Counted from the stretch's first letter, positions 9,354-18,644 are shown. The stretch is 64,000 nucleotides of DNA from DASZIT01 sp963819695 (GCA_963819695.1 CAWFXD010000002.1:722509-786508); one strand, 5' to 3'. The notes: generated from the letters alone by a model not told the origin. A program made the numbers and translations.

Positions 9354-9404
9354 TCAGGTGAGAAGGAGGTCCGAGGTCGGAGTGCGATACATGATGCCCT
9401 TCAT
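9354..9404 (-). CDS. leuL: leuA leader peptide (16 aa, three consecutive Leu codons)
   Basis: A 16-codon reading frame, MKGIMYRTPTSDLLLT, ends 146 bases upstream of leuA on the same strand. Three adjacent leucine codons (CTC CTT CTC, plus-strand 9360-9368) lie two codons before the TGA. A hairpin and a terminator with a T run follow immediately. This is the classical arrangement for ribosome-mediated attenuation: ribosome stalling at Leu codons when charged tRNA-Leu is scarce would favour readthrough into leuA. Weaknesses are that no strong Shine-Dalgarno precedes the ATG and that the second Met (codon 5) could be the start. The symbol is used by analogy. Confidence 0.62.
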   Translation of the reverse strand: MKGIMYRTPTSDLLLT

Positions 9405-9475
9405 GGTGGCAGGACGGCTGGAGTCCGTCAAGGGGCCGGGGACGGCTCAGGCTGGGAATCAGGCCGGGAGTTGCC

Positions 9476-10844
9476 TCAGATGCGCTCGAAATTGCGGGCC
9501 AGCTCCCAGTCGGTGACCACCGTGTTGGCCTTGTTCCACTCCTGGCGGGCGGTGTTCAGGAGGTGGTGGTGGACGTCGGGGCCGAAGGCCTCCAACGCCA
9601 CCTCACTGGAAGCCAGGTTGTCGATGGCTTCGGTCAGGGTCGACGGGAGCCGGGTGACCTCGGGGGCGGCGTAGGCGTTGCCCTCGAAGGCCGGTTCGAG
9701 TTCGAGCTCGTGCTCGATGCCCCACAACCCGGCGGCGATGGACCCGGCCAGAGCGATGTAGGGGTTCACGTCCGCCCCCGGCACCCGGCTCTCGATCCGT
9801 CGTCCGGGTCCGGAGCCGACGGCCCGGAACCCGCAGGTGCGGTTGTCCTCTCCCCACACGATGGCGGTCGGCGCCCAGGAGTCGGGGACGTACCGTCGGT
9901 AGGAGTTGACGTAGGGTGCGAAGCACCACGCCAGCTGACCGGCGCCGTGGAGTTGCCCGGCCAGGAACTGCTGGCCGATCCTCGAGAACCCCGATGGGTT
10001 GGTGGCGGCATCGGTCGGGGCCATCAGCGCGGCTCCTGACGTCGCGTCCCACAGGCTGGTGTGGATGTGGCACGACGAACCTGCGTGTTCCATCGACCAC
10101 TTGGCCATGAAGGTGGCGGCCCTGCCGTGCTGGGAGGCGATCTCCTTCACCCCGTTCTTGAACACCAGATGGCGGTCGGCGACCTCCAGGGCTCCGCCAT
10201 AGGTGATGTTGATCTCGTGCTGGCCGGTCCCGGCCTCTCCCTTGGAGAACTCGATGGGGATGCCGGCGGCCAGCATCTGGTTGCGGATCTGGCCGATGAT
10301 CGGCTCGACGCGGCGAAGTCTGCAGCAGCTGATAATCCTCGATGGTGTCGGCATGCGGAATGATCCCCTGCCAGTGCTTGGCCGTCGCCTCCGCGTAGGT
10401 GTCGAGGAAGAGATAGAACTCGAGCTCGGTGGCACACTTGATCTCCAGTCCGTGGCCCGCCGCCCGCTCGAGTTGCCGTTGCAGGATGCGGCGGGGCGAC
10501 ACCTCCACCGGCTCGTCGTCCATGGTGAGGAGGTCACAGAGGACCAGCGCGCTCCCCGGGAGCCAGGGGATCGACCGGACCGTGTGCGGGTCGATGACCG
10601 CGTGCAGGTCGCCGTAGCCGTTGTCCCAGTTGGCGAACCGATACCCGGGGAGAGGCTCCATATCGACGTCGACGGCCAGCAGGTAGTCGCAGACCTCGAT
10701 CCCGTGGTCGATGACGTGCTCGAGGAAGAACGGCGCGGTGACCCGCTTCCCGACCGGACGGCCCTGGAGATCGGGGAAGGCCACCAGCACCGTGTGGATG
10801 TCCCCCGATTGAATCTGGCGGGGAAGGGTTTCGAGGGTCAGCAC
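9476..10844 (-). CDS. Glutamine synthetase-like (GlnA-type) ligase, one frameshift
   Basis: About 455 residues once a single base is removed near 10313. The N-terminal part runs from GTG 10844 (LTLETLPRQIQSGDI) to DYQLLQTS. The C-terminal part resumes in another frame at RVEPIIGQIRNQ and ends in NFERI. Catalytic-domain signatures are present: ELEFYLFLD, FSKGEAGTGQHEIN, AGSSCHIHTSLWD, the arginine loop NRTCGFRAVGSGPGRRIESR, and ADVNPYIALA. It belongs to the GS-like group that includes gamma-glutamyl-polyamine and ethanolamine ligases rather than GlnA1, judging from length and from the adjacent SDR and aldehyde dehydrogenase. The exact amine is unknown. The shift looks like an extra base in a CG-rich run. 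Confidence 0.82.
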
Positions 10845-10882
10845 CTCAGCACTTTGACCCAGGCGGCGCCGCCCGTCCAGCG

Positions 10883-11659
10883 CTACTCCGGTGTCACGTA
10901 GGCCGCGGTGATCCCACCGTCGACCACCAGTGCTGATCCGGTGATGAACGACGCGTCGTCGGAGGCCAGAAACAGGGCCGCCTTGGCGATCTCCTCGGGT
11001 CGTCCGAAACGGCCGATGGGGATGTGGACCAGGCGCCGCTGGCGGCGTTCGGGATCGGCCAGCAGCTCGGCCAGCAACGGGGTCTCGATGGGGCCCGGGC
11101 ACAGCGAGTTGGCCCGGATTCCTTGTCGGGCATACTCCACCGCGAGCTCCCGGGTCATGGCCAGGACGCCGCCCTTCGAGGCGGTGTAGGCGATCTGGGC
11201 GGTGGCCGCCCCCATCAGGGCGACAAACGAGGCGACGTTGATGATGGAGCCGCCGCCGGAGGCCAGCATGGCCGGGACGGCGGCCCGGCACCCCAGCCAC
11301 ACCCCCTTCAGGTTGACCTCCATGACCCGTTGCCAGGTTTCCGGCGGGGTGTCGAGGACCCCACCGTCGTCATCGGGGAAGATCCCGGCGTTGTTGAACA
11401 ACACCTGGAGCCCGCCGTAGGCATCGACGGCGGCCGCCACCATGGCCTCCACCTGGGATTCATTCGACACGTCGACCGTGACGGCCAGCGCGGAGCCGCC
11501 GGCCGCGATGATCTCCTCCGTCACCGACTCGGCGTGGCCGCCGACCACATCGGCCACCACCACCTTGGCCCCCTCGGCGGCAAACAGCAGGGCGGCGACC
11601 CGGCCGATGCCACTTCCGGCCCCGGTGATCACCGCAACCTTGCCGTCCAGACGAGCCAT
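10883..11659 (-). CDS. Short-chain dehydrogenase (FabG-like)
   Basis: 258 residues. The cofactor motif is TGAGSGIGR near the N-terminus, followed by the NNAG strand and the active-site YTASK. The C-terminal SALVVDGGITAAY is the typical end of FabG/glucose-dehydrogenase-like SDRs. It is an NAD(P)-dependent oxidoreductase. It lies upstream of the GS-like gene on the same strand with a gap of about 40 bases, so the two are probably cotranscribed, and it is divergent from the aldehyde dehydrogenase at 11790. Together they may oxidise an amine-derived aldehyde or alcohol. Confidence 0.87.
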   Translation of the reverse strand: MARLDGKVAVITGAGSGIGRVAALLFAAEGAKVVVADVVGGHAESVTEEIIAAGGSALAVTVDVSNESQVEAMVAAAVDAYGGLQVLFNNAGIFPDDDGGVLDTPPETWQRVMEVNLKGVWLGCRAAVPAMLASGGGSIINVASFVALMGAATAQIAYTASKGGVLAMTRELAVEYARQGIRANSLCPGPIETPLLAELLADPERRQRRLVHIPIGRFGRPEEIAKAALFLASDDASFITGSALVVDGGITAAYVTPE

Positions 11660-11789
11660 CGAGTACTCCGTGGTGCGCAGGGATAGTAGGCCCGCACGCT
11701 ACTGGCACCTCGTCGAGAATGGGATACTGGGCCATGCCCGTACCGGGAGGAGCCCTCGTGCCGGAATCCCGCCGAACTCCGGAGCCGGT

Positions 11790-13179
11790 ATGAGCGACAA
11801 GTATTCGGTGGTCAACCCGGCGACGGAAACGGTGATCGCCACGGTGTCGATGGCCGGCATCGAGGAGACCGATGGTGCGGTGGCCCGGGCCCGGGAGGCG
11901 GGTCCGGCATGGCGGGCGCTGGCCCCGGGCGATCGGGCCCGCCTGATGCGGCGGTTTGCCGCCGAGGTCGAGGACCACGCCGAGGAGCTCGCCCAACTCG
12001 AGACGGCCAACGTCGGGAAGCCCATCACCGACAGCCGAGGAGAGGTCGGCATGGTCGCCGAGGTCCTCCACTTCTACGCCGGCGCGGTGGACAAGCACCG
12101 GGGCGCCACCGTCCCGGTGGCCGGGGGAGTGGACCTCACCTTCCATGAGCCGCTGGGAGTGGTCGCCGCCATCATCCCCTGGAACTTTCCGGCCGCCATC
12201 ACCTCGTGGAAGGTCGGCCCCGCCCTCGCCACCGGCAACACCATTGTGGTGAAACCGGCGGAGCTGACGCCGCTCACCGCCCTCCGGCTGGCCGAACTGG
12301 CGCTCGACGCCGGTATCCCCGAGGGGGTGTTCGAGGTGGTGGTGGGGGCCGGCCCGACCGTCGGAGCCCGGCTGGCCGAGCACCCCGATGTAGCCAAAGT
12401 GGCGTTCACCGGCTCGACGGCCGTCGGACGGGAAGTCATGGCGGGCCGCGGCCGGGACCATCAAGCGGGTGACCCTCGAATTGGGAGGGAAATCGGCCAA
12501 CATCGTGTTTGCCGACGCCGACCTCGAGCAGGCGGCGGCAGCCGCGCCGGGCAGCGTCTTCGGCAATGCCGGCCAGGACTGCTGTGCCCGCAGCCGGATA
12601 TTGGTCGAGCGGTCGGTGTTCGACCGATTCCTGACCCAGTTGGTCCAGGCGGTCGATGCCTGGCGGGTGGGCGACCCAACCGACCCCGAAACCGAGATGG
12701 GGCCACTGGCGTCGGCCCGTCGCCGTGAGGTGGTGGCCGGGTTTCTGGGGGCAGGGATGGGCGACCCGGATCGAGGGGCGGTGGAGCCGTACGCCAGCGG
12801 CGGCGCTCCTTCGGGTCCGGGATTCTGGTTCCCGCCGACCGTGGTTGCCCCGGCCAGGCCGGAATGGCGGCTGGCCCGCGAGGAGATCTTCGGTCCGGTG
12901 GTGGTGGTGATTCCCTTCGACGACGAGGCTGACGCGGTGAGGTTGGCCAACGACACGCCCTACGGGTTGGCCGGGTCCATCTGGACCGGTGACGGGGCCA
13001 AAGCCCTGCGCATGGCCCGCGCCGTCGATGCCGGGAACCTCTCGGTGAACTCCAATGGCTCGGTCCGGGTGCAGACGAGCTTCGGCGGGATGAAGCAGTC
13101 GGGCTTCGGCCGGGAGCTGGGCCTGGAGGCGTTGGATGCCTACAGCGAGGTCAAGAACGTCTTCGTGGCCACCTCATGA
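11790..13179 (+). CDS. NAD(P)-dependent aldehyde dehydrogenase, one frameshift
   Basis: About 462 residues after correcting one extra G in the GGG at 12443-12445. The first part (MSDKYSVVNPATE) carries PWNFPAAITSWKVGPALA, VVKPAELTPL and FTGSTAVGREVM. The second frame resumes at the general-base strand TLELGGKSANIVF and continues with the nucleophile Cys region GNAGQDCCARSR, the EEIFGPV motif and a C-terminal SFGGMKQSGFGRELG. It oxidises an aldehyde to the acid. Its relatives act on betaine aldehyde or aminobutyraldehyde, which fits the neighbouring GS-like ligase. All active-site residues survive, so the shift is probably a sequencing error. Confidence 0.85.
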
Positions 13180-13207
13180 CCCGGGAGGTCGATGGCCAGC
13201 TCCACCG

Positions 13208-13666
13208 TCAGCAGCCGCCCCCGCCCCCGCCCTCGACCAGCTCCTTGAAGCGGGTCATCTCGTCGGCGGTGTCCCGCTCGAGCCAGCCGCGCAGGAACGG
13301 CTCGACGAACCAGCTCCAGGGAGGCTTGAAGTCGAACACCTCCCGGTGGACCACCACTGTCCCGCCCCCGGTCGGGTGGCAATCGAACGAGCCTTCAAAG
13401 TTCAGGAACCATCGGGCCGGTCCGGCGATCGGTGATCCGAACTTGAGGGAGGTCGGCGTCAGGGTGAACGGGTAGGTACCGCTCGGCCCCGGGATGCCCT
13501 TGATCCGCCCGGAGAACACCGCAGTTCCTCGGTCGCCGTCGCGCTTCACTGGGCCGACCCGGCCGATCTTGTGGTCCGCCCGCCGGTACCGTTCCAGGTC
13601 GAGGACGAAGTCGAACACGTCAGTGGGGGACGCGTCCACGGTGGCCTGGGCTTCGCCGACGATCAT
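13208..13666 (-). CDS. SRPBCC (polyketide cyclase/START-like) family protein with Gly6-Cys tail
   Basis: 152 residues (ATG 13666; GTG 13684 adds six). The fold signature is visible: an opening strand EAQATVDASPTDVFDFVLD, a long central beta sheet and a closing amphipathic helix DTADEMTRFKELVEG. The extreme C-terminus is six glycines and a cysteine, which is unusual and may be a flexible thiol-bearing tail. Small hydrophobic-ligand binding is the general property of the fold; no ligand can be named. It is tandem with another SRPBCC gene on the same strand. Confidence 0.75.
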   Translation of the reverse strand: MIVGEAQATVDASPTDVFDFVLDLERYRRADHKIGRVGPVKRDGDRGTAVFSGRIKGIPGPSGTYPFTLTPTSLKFGSPIAGPARWFLNFEGSFDCHPTGGGTVVVHREVFDFKPPWSWFVEPFLRGWLERDTADEMTRFKELVEGGGGGGC

Positions 13667-13741
13667 CGGGCTGCGTCCATCCACTCAGCGTAGGGTCCAA
13701 CCGCGCCGAGGTGCCGGGGCGCCGCCGATGGGGAGGATCGC

Positions 13742-14212
13742 CTATGGGGCGGGGTCGGGCGCCTCGGCGAATGCCTTGATCCGTTCGAGGGTGGTCCGCA
13801 TCCCCCTCAGGTTGGTGCGCCCCCGGGCCTTCCCGGCCAGCTTCCAGTACAGCCGGAGCATCGGGGTATCGGTCAGCTCGAACGACTCGGTGACGTCGGT
13901 GCCGTCGCCGCTGGGTTCGAAGCGGTAGCCCCAGGTGTTGACCGGCTTCCCTCCCGGACCCTCGACGCCGAAAACGAACTCCCGCCCCGGTTCACAAGCG
14001 GTGATCTTGCACCGCGTCCAGTAGACCGGCCCGCGCCCGTTGCGACGGACGTGGCCCCGGAACCGCTCCCCGACGGCAGGCCCGGCGGCCCCGTCGAGCC
14101 ACTCGGCCTCGAACGTCTCCGGAGACCACTTCCCGGTGTTGGTGATGTCGCTCACCAACGCCCAGACCCGCTCGGGAGGCGCCTCGATATGGATGGTCAC
14201 GGAGTCACGCAC
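13742..14212 (-). CDS. SRPBCC family protein
   Basis: 156 residues starting at GTG 14212 (MRDSVTIHIEAPPERVWALVSD, the typical first strand and helix). The DITNTGKWSPET segment and the ending helix RTTLERIKAFAEA match polyketide-cyclase/dehydrase-like proteins. It is followed by the second SRPBCC gene, and the pair may be cotranscribed. The ligand is unknown. Confidence 0.8.
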   Translation of the reverse strand: MRDSVTIHIEAPPERVWALVSDITNTGKWSPETFEAEWLDGAAGPAVGERFRGHVRRNGRGPVYWTRCKITACEPGREFVFGVEGPGGKPVNTWGYRFEPSGDGTDVTESFELTDTPMLRLYWKLAGKARGRTNLRGMRTTLERIKAFAEAPDPAP

Positions 14213-14256
14213 ACTGCGACATTACGACCTGGAGGCGTCACTGTCGCCGCCGGCGG

Positions 14257-14922
14257 TCAGTGGTCCCGGGGGCGGAACTTCGTCAGCGCACCCTCCAACT
14301 CCGACAGCGAATCGAGCCGGATATCGGCCTTGGCCGCCTCGGTCCATCCCGCGTGGGTGATGCCCCAGGGCCCCCGCCTCAGGTGCACCGCCACCATCCC
14401 GGCCCGGCGGGCGGGCAACACGTCGTTGTCGACCCGATCGCCGACATAGGCGATGCGGCTGGCCGGAGCGCCGAGTTCCTGTTTCATGCGGGCAAAGAAC
14501 GCCGGGTCAGGTTTCGCGACCCCCCACTCGTCCGAGGTGGCAGTCAACTCCACCGGAAGCTTCGCCATGAACCGGGAAGCCGACGCGGTCTGGTTCCCGA
14601 TCACTGCCAACCGGTAGCCGGACGCCTTGAGCGCCAACAGAGTCGGCAAGGCATCCGGGTAGAGGTCGGATTCCTCGAACGTCCACGGGTACCCCGCCGC
14701 GAGTTTCTTGACGATCTCGGTCTCCAGGTCGAAGTCGGGGCGGAAATACCCGAAGACGTCGGCGTGGGGCCGTCGATCGGCAATGACCGAACCCAGGACG
14801 GCGAAAAAGGTCAATCGGGGGACCCCCAGGAAGTCAGCCCAGCGCCCCCAATTCTCGGTCTCGTCGACCAGCGTCTCGCCGAGGTCGAAGGCCAGCCACT
14901 CCACCGCTCGGTCGTCGGCCAC
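14257..14922 (-). CDS. HAD-superfamily hydrolase
   Basis: 221 residues. Motif I is present as AFDLGETLVDE, so the usual second Asp of DxD is replaced by Gly; this variant occurs in some HAD phosphatases but may alter the chemistry. Motif II is in VIGNQT, motif III has a Lys in WGVAKPDPAFF, and motif IV is in YVGDRVDNDV. A helical cap lies between motifs I and II. It is probably a small-molecule phosphatase or an inactive relative. It is the upstream member of a minus-strand run with the two SRPBCC genes. Confidence 0.82.
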   Translation of the reverse strand: MADDRAVEWLAFDLGETLVDETENWGRWADFLGVPRLTFFAVLGSVIADRRPHADVFGYFRPDFDLETEIVKKLAAGYPWTFEESDLYPDALPTLLALKASGYRLAVIGNQTASASRFMAKLPVELTATSDEWGVAKPDPAFFARMKQELGAPASRIAYVGDRVDNDVLPARRAGMVAVHLRRGPWGITHAGWTEAAKADIRLDSLSELEGALTKFRPRDH

Positions 14923-15012
14923 CTCCCGACTCTTGCCGGTAGGGAGGCCGCCGGCAAACGGTGGCGACCCTCTGCCGGTCCCCGGCCAACCCCGCCAGGG
15001 TTGATCCGGAGA

Positions 15013-15258
15013 TCAGGAGGGGGCCGGGGAAGGTCCGGCCGCCGGGGCGGTGGCGGTGGCGCTACTGGAAATCGGCATTGCGTGGAGATTGTCGGACTCC
15101 AACACCCCGGCCCCGATCACCGCGCCGACCAGCGCGAACATCGCGGCGAGGGTGGCGACGCCCTTCCACACCCGCGGCGGCTCGAAGGGCTCTCTGCCGA
15201 GCCCGTGGCCCGGGATGTCGGCTGCTTCGCTGGGTAGTGGCGTCGGGTAGTTGGCCAT
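15013..15258 (-). CDS. Small single-span membrane protein
   Basis: 81 residues. A soluble N-terminus (MANYPTPLPSEAADIPGH) is followed by one hydrophobic helix around residues 32-52 (KGVATLAAMFALVGAVIGAG) and an Ala/Ser/Pro-rich tail that is probably outside the membrane. The family is not recognised. Its codon use resembles its neighbours, which supports it being real. Confidence 0.5.
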   Translation of the reverse strand: MANYPTPLPSEAADIPGHGLGREPFEPPRVWKGVATLAAMFALVGAVIGAGVLESDNLHAMPISSSATATAPAAGPSPAPS

Positions 15259-15377
15259 GATCCCAGCATCGGACCGGTGCCTAAGAAAACGGTATGGAGC
15301 GCATATGAGTCGGCGAAGAATCCGGCAATTCCGGCGCCCGCATCCGCCGGTCGCATCCCGGCAGGTAACGTCAGGGC

Positions 15378-15497
15378 ATGTCAGATCGTTCGCGCAAGCT
15401 CGTCAAACCGGCGGCAGCCGTCACCATCGTGGCCACCATGGCCAGCGTCTGGTGGTTCGCCCTCCGGCCCCGGCGCAAGATCAAGCTCGACAAATAG
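15378..15497 (+). CDS. Tiny membrane protein (39 aa)
   Basis: An ATG-started frame of 39 codons encodes MSDRSRKLVKPAAA, then a hydrophobic stretch TIVATMASVWWFAL and a basic C-terminus RPRRKIKLDK before TAG. The pattern (positive N-terminus, one short membrane helix, positive end) resembles small actinobacterial membrane proteins. It lies in the otherwise empty gap between the membrane protein at 15258 and the sirtuin gene. I do not recognise a family. Confidence 0.45.
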   Translation: MSDRSRKLVKPAAAVTIVATMASVWWFALRPRRKIKLDK

Positions 15498-15537
15498 CCA
15501 GCTCGGGCACCGCCGCGCACCGCCGTGAGCCCGGCGG

Positions 15538-16320
15538 TCAGCCCACCAGGGCGGGAACAGCCTCCCCGATCGGCGCCCGCACCACCGCATCGGCCATGGA
15601 GTCGAACCCCGTCTCCTCGCCGTTGACGATCACCAGGGCGGCACCGTTCTCACGGGCGATGGGCACCAGTCCGGCGGCCGGGAACACCCCCAGGCTCGAG
15701 CCGATGGCCAGCATCAGGTCGCACCCGGAAGCCGCCCGGGTGGCTCTCCGCAGGTCCTCGACCACCAGGTCCTGGCCGAAACTGATGGTGGCTGACTTGA
15801 GGATCCCACCGCACCCCCTACAGGGCGGATCCTCTTCGCCGGCCCGCACCCGCTCGAGGGTCTCGGCCATCGGGGAACGCCGGTCGCACGACATGCACAT
15901 CACCTGGTGCAGGGTGCCGTGGATCTCGACGATCAGATCCGGGTGGGTGCCGGCCGCCTGGTGGAGCCCGTCGATGTTCTGGGTGACCAGGGTGTGGAGC
16001 TTCCCTGACTCCGCCAACCGGGTGAGGGCCACATGGGAGGGATTGGGCTGGGCCGCCCAGGTCGGCGAGTCGAGCCGGTTGCGCCAGGCTCGGCGCCGGA
16101 TCTCGCCGTCGGCCAGGTAGGCGGACAAGGTGGCCAGCTTCTCGGCTTCGGGGTTCTTGGTCCACAACCCGTTGGGGCCCCGGAAGTCGGGGATTCCCGA
16201 GTCGGTGGAGATGCCGGCGCCGGTCAGTACCACGACGCATTCGGCCTCGGCCAACAACCGCTGAGCGAGGCGGAGGCTGGCATCGGCTCGAGACTCGGCA
16301 CCGGTTTCCATCGGGCTCAT
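15538..16320 (-). CDS. NAD-dependent protein deacylase, sirtuin (Sir2) family
   Basis: 260 residues with all sirtuin landmarks: GAGISTDSGIPDFRG (NAD binding), TQNIDGLHQAAG, catalytic His in EIHGTLHQ, and four zinc-ligand cysteines in CMSC and CRGCGG. GSSLGVFPAAGL and IVNGEE complete the Rossmann part. It removes acyl groups from protein lysines using NAD+. The start is ATG 16320. It lies on the minus strand just downstream of the epoxide-hydrolase-like gene, 25 bases apart, so the two are probably cotranscribed. Confidence 0.92.
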   Translation of the reverse strand: MSPMETGAESRADASLRLAQRLLAEAECVVVLTGAGISTDSGIPDFRGPNGLWTKNPEAEKLATLSAYLADGEIRRRAWRNRLDSPTWAAQPNPSHVALTRLAESGKLHTLVTQNIDGLHQAAGTHPDLIVEIHGTLHQVMCMSCDRRSPMAETLERVRAGEEDPPCRGCGGILKSATISFGQDLVVEDLRRATRAASGCDLMLAIGSSLGVFPAAGLVPIARENGAALVIVNGEETGFDSMADAVVRAPIGEAVPALVG

Positions 16321-16345
16321 CGGTTCAGCTTGGCACGACGACCGG

Positions 16346-17182
16346 TCAGTCGGCGGTGCCGGCCAGATGCCCGAGAAGACGGGGGGCGATGTCGGCCACC
16401 GAGCCGGTGGGAAGCCAGTGGGTACCTCCGACCACGGTCTCGAATTGGAACGGGCCCGAGACATGCCGGGCGCATCGCTCGGCGGCAACCCGGGTGATGA
16501 ACGGGTCGGCATCCCCCCAGACGAAAAGGGTCGGGGCGGTGACCGGGCCGGTCCGGCCGCGTAGCTCGAAAGGCAGCGCCCGATACCAGTTGAGGGGTCC
16601 GGTCATCGCCCCGGGACTGACAGCCCGGCGGGCATAGCGGCACGCCGAATCCTCGTCCAGGCCGGTCCGGCGCAGCTGGGCGACGAACCGCTTCTCACCG
16701 CCGCGGCTCAGGATCGCTTCGGGCAGCTTCGGGATCTGGAAGAACGCCATGTACCACGAGTGGAACGCCTGGCTGCTCCTGGTCATGGACTCCAGAAACG
16801 CCTGGAGGTGCGGCACGGACAGCGCGGTCAGGGTGCGGACCCGGTCCGGGTGGCTACCGGCCAGATACCAGGCCAGGGCGGCCCCCCAGTCGTGACCGAC
16901 GACGTCAAAGCGCCGGGCGCCGGCCTCGTCGGCCAGCGCCAGGACATCCTGGGCGAGAAGGTCGAGGGTGTAGGCCCGCCGGCCGGTGGGGCGGGCGCCG
17001 GGAGAGTAGCCCCGTTGGTCGGGTGCCAACGTGCGGTAACCGCTTCCGGCCAGGGCCCCGGCCAAGGGGTCCCAGCAGTGTCGGTCCTCCGGGAACCCAT
17101 GGAGCGCGATGACCACCCTGCCGTCGGTCGGGCCGGTGTCCGACACGTCAAAGGTGAGCCCGTCGCGTTCGAAGCTGTCCAC
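16346..17182 (-). CDS. Alpha/beta hydrolase, epoxide hydrolase-like
   Basis: 278 residues. The oxyanion motif HGFPED is followed by DQRGYSPGARP, the nucleophile elbow VGHDWGAALAW (Asp as nucleophile, as in epoxide hydrolases and dehalogenases), and a C-terminal His in GGTHWLP. GTG 17182 is supported by an AAAGGA element about 7 bases upstream on the minus strand. It probably hydrolyses an epoxide or related xenobiotic. Confidence 0.85.
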   Translation of the reverse strand: MDSFERDGLTFDVSDTGPTDGRVVIALHGFPEDRHCWDPLAGALAGSGYRTLAPDQRGYSPGARPTGRRAYTLDLLAQDVLALADEAGARRFDVVGHDWGAALAWYLAGSHPDRVRTLTALSVPHLQAFLESMTRSSQAFHSWYMAFFQIPKLPEAILSRGGEKRFVAQLRRTGLDEDSACRYARRAVSPGAMTGPLNWYRALPFELRGRTGPVTAPTLFVWGDADPFITRVAAERCARHVSGPFQFETVVGGTHWLPTGSVADIAPRLLGHLAGTAD

Positions 17183-17372
17183 GGTGCGATCCTTTCGGTG
17201 GGAACCGTCAGATGGTGTTCGGCCGCTCACCCTATCGGCGGTAGGTCGTCGTGAATCCGGTGGGTAGCACCGCCGGCGGACCTCCCGGATCCGCCTGGCG
17301 ACCTGCCTTGCCGGTCCGGGATGTCCTCGGCCGCCCCGGCCGACCCCGGCCCTCGACCGGTAGCCTCGACCG

Positions 17373-18644
17373 GTGCCCCTGGCTTCGCTCCGGCCCCTGC
17401 GGTCACGCAACTTCGCCCTGTTGTGGTCGTCGGCGCTGATCTCCAATGTCGGGACCTGGATGCAGAGCATCGCCCTCGGTCTGCTGGTCTACTCCCGGAG
17501 CGGCCACCAAGCCGGTTGGACCACCCTGGTCATCGCGGCCAGCTTCCTCCCGATCGGGCTGCTGGCCCCGGTCGGCGGGGCCATGGCCGACCGGTTCGAT
17601 CGACGCCGGTGGTTGCAACTCACCACGTTGTTCGAAATGGCCTTTGCCACCGTGCTGACCGTGCTGGTGGCCACCGGGCACGACCAGCCGGGCCTGGTGG
17701 TCATCGTGGCCTTCTTCGGGGGTGCAGCGGGCGCCGTCGGGTTCCCCGCCTATCAGGCCATGCTTCCGGACATGGTGCCCAAAGAGGACCTCCTGGGGGC
17801 CATATCGCTGTCATCCGCCCAGTTCAACCTGGGCCGGGTGGTCGGACCGGCCGCCGCCGGCCTCACCCTCCTCCACAACGACTACACCCTGACCTTCGCG
17901 GTCAACGCCGCGTCGTTCGCCGCGGTGGTGATCGCATTGACCCTGGTCCGGCTGCCCCCGCCGACGCCGGTGGTCGGCAACCAGGGGATGTACCGCCGGA
18001 TTGCCGACGGTGCCCGCACCGCCATGCGCGAGCCGGGGTGTCGCAGCGCCATCATCCTCATTGCGGTGGTGGCCCTGTTGGCCTCCCCGTTCATCGCCTT
18101 GGTCACCGTGATGGCTGCCGCCTTCCACCACGGCCACCCGTTCCCGGGGGGAACTGCGTTGTTGGTCACCGCCCAGGGCATCGGCGCGGTGATCGGCGCC
18201 ATGGTGCTCCCCTCCCTGGCCGAGCAGGTCGGGCGGCGGAAGATGGTGCGCGGGGCGCTGTTCCTGTTGCCCCTGCTCCTCATCAACTACGGGCTGGCGC
18301 CGGCGCTGTGGTGGTCACTGGTGACGTTCTTGCTGGTGGGCGCCGGCTACATCGCGGTGCTGGCCGGCCTCAACACGGTGGTCCAGCTTCGGGCCCCCGA
18401 GGCGTCACGGGGCCGGGTCCTCGGGTTCTACATGATGGCCCTGGGGATCGTGTACCCGATCGGGGCGGTGATCCAGGGACAGATCGCCAACCACATCGGG
18501 GTGCGGGCGGTGACCGTCGGGGGAGCGGTGATCCTCCTGGGCGTCCTGGTCCTGGTGGCGACGTTCCGGCCCCAACTGCTGGGCGCGTTGAGCGATGTCC
18601 CGGATGACACCTCGGAGATCGTCCCGACCGAGGAGCTGCCGTGA
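17373..18644 (+). CDS. MFS transporter (enterobactin-exporter/EntS-like)
   Basis: 423 residues with about twelve hydrophobic segments. The N-terminal LRSRNFALLWSSALISNVGTWMQSIALG, with ADRFDRRRW in the loop between helices 2 and 3, is characteristic of the DHA3-type MFS exporters. It starts with GTG 17373. It overlaps the following ligase gene by four bases (GTGA), indicating translational coupling. The substrate is unknown; export of a product of the adjacent AMP-ligase/aldehyde dehydrogenase pathway is possible. Confidence 0.87.
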   Translation: MPLASLRPLRSRNFALLWSSALISNVGTWMQSIALGLLVYSRSGHQAGWTTLVIAASFLPIGLLAPVGGAMADRFDRRRWLQLTTLFEMAFATVLTVLVATGHDQPGLVVIVAFFGGAAGAVGFPAYQAMLPDMVPKEDLLGAISLSSAQFNLGRVVGPAAAGLTLLHNDYTLTFAVNAASFAAVVIALTLVRLPPPTPVVGNQGMYRRIADGARTAMREPGCRSAIILIAVVALLASPFIALVTVMAAAFHHGHPFPGGTALLVTAQGIGAVIGAMVLPSLAEQVGRRKMVRGALFLLPLLLINYGLAPALWWSLVTFLLVGAGYIAVLAGLNTVVQLRAPEASRGRVLGFYMMALGIVYPIGAVIQGQIANHIGVRAVTVGGAVILLGVLVLVATFRPQLLGALSDVPDDTSEIVPTEELP

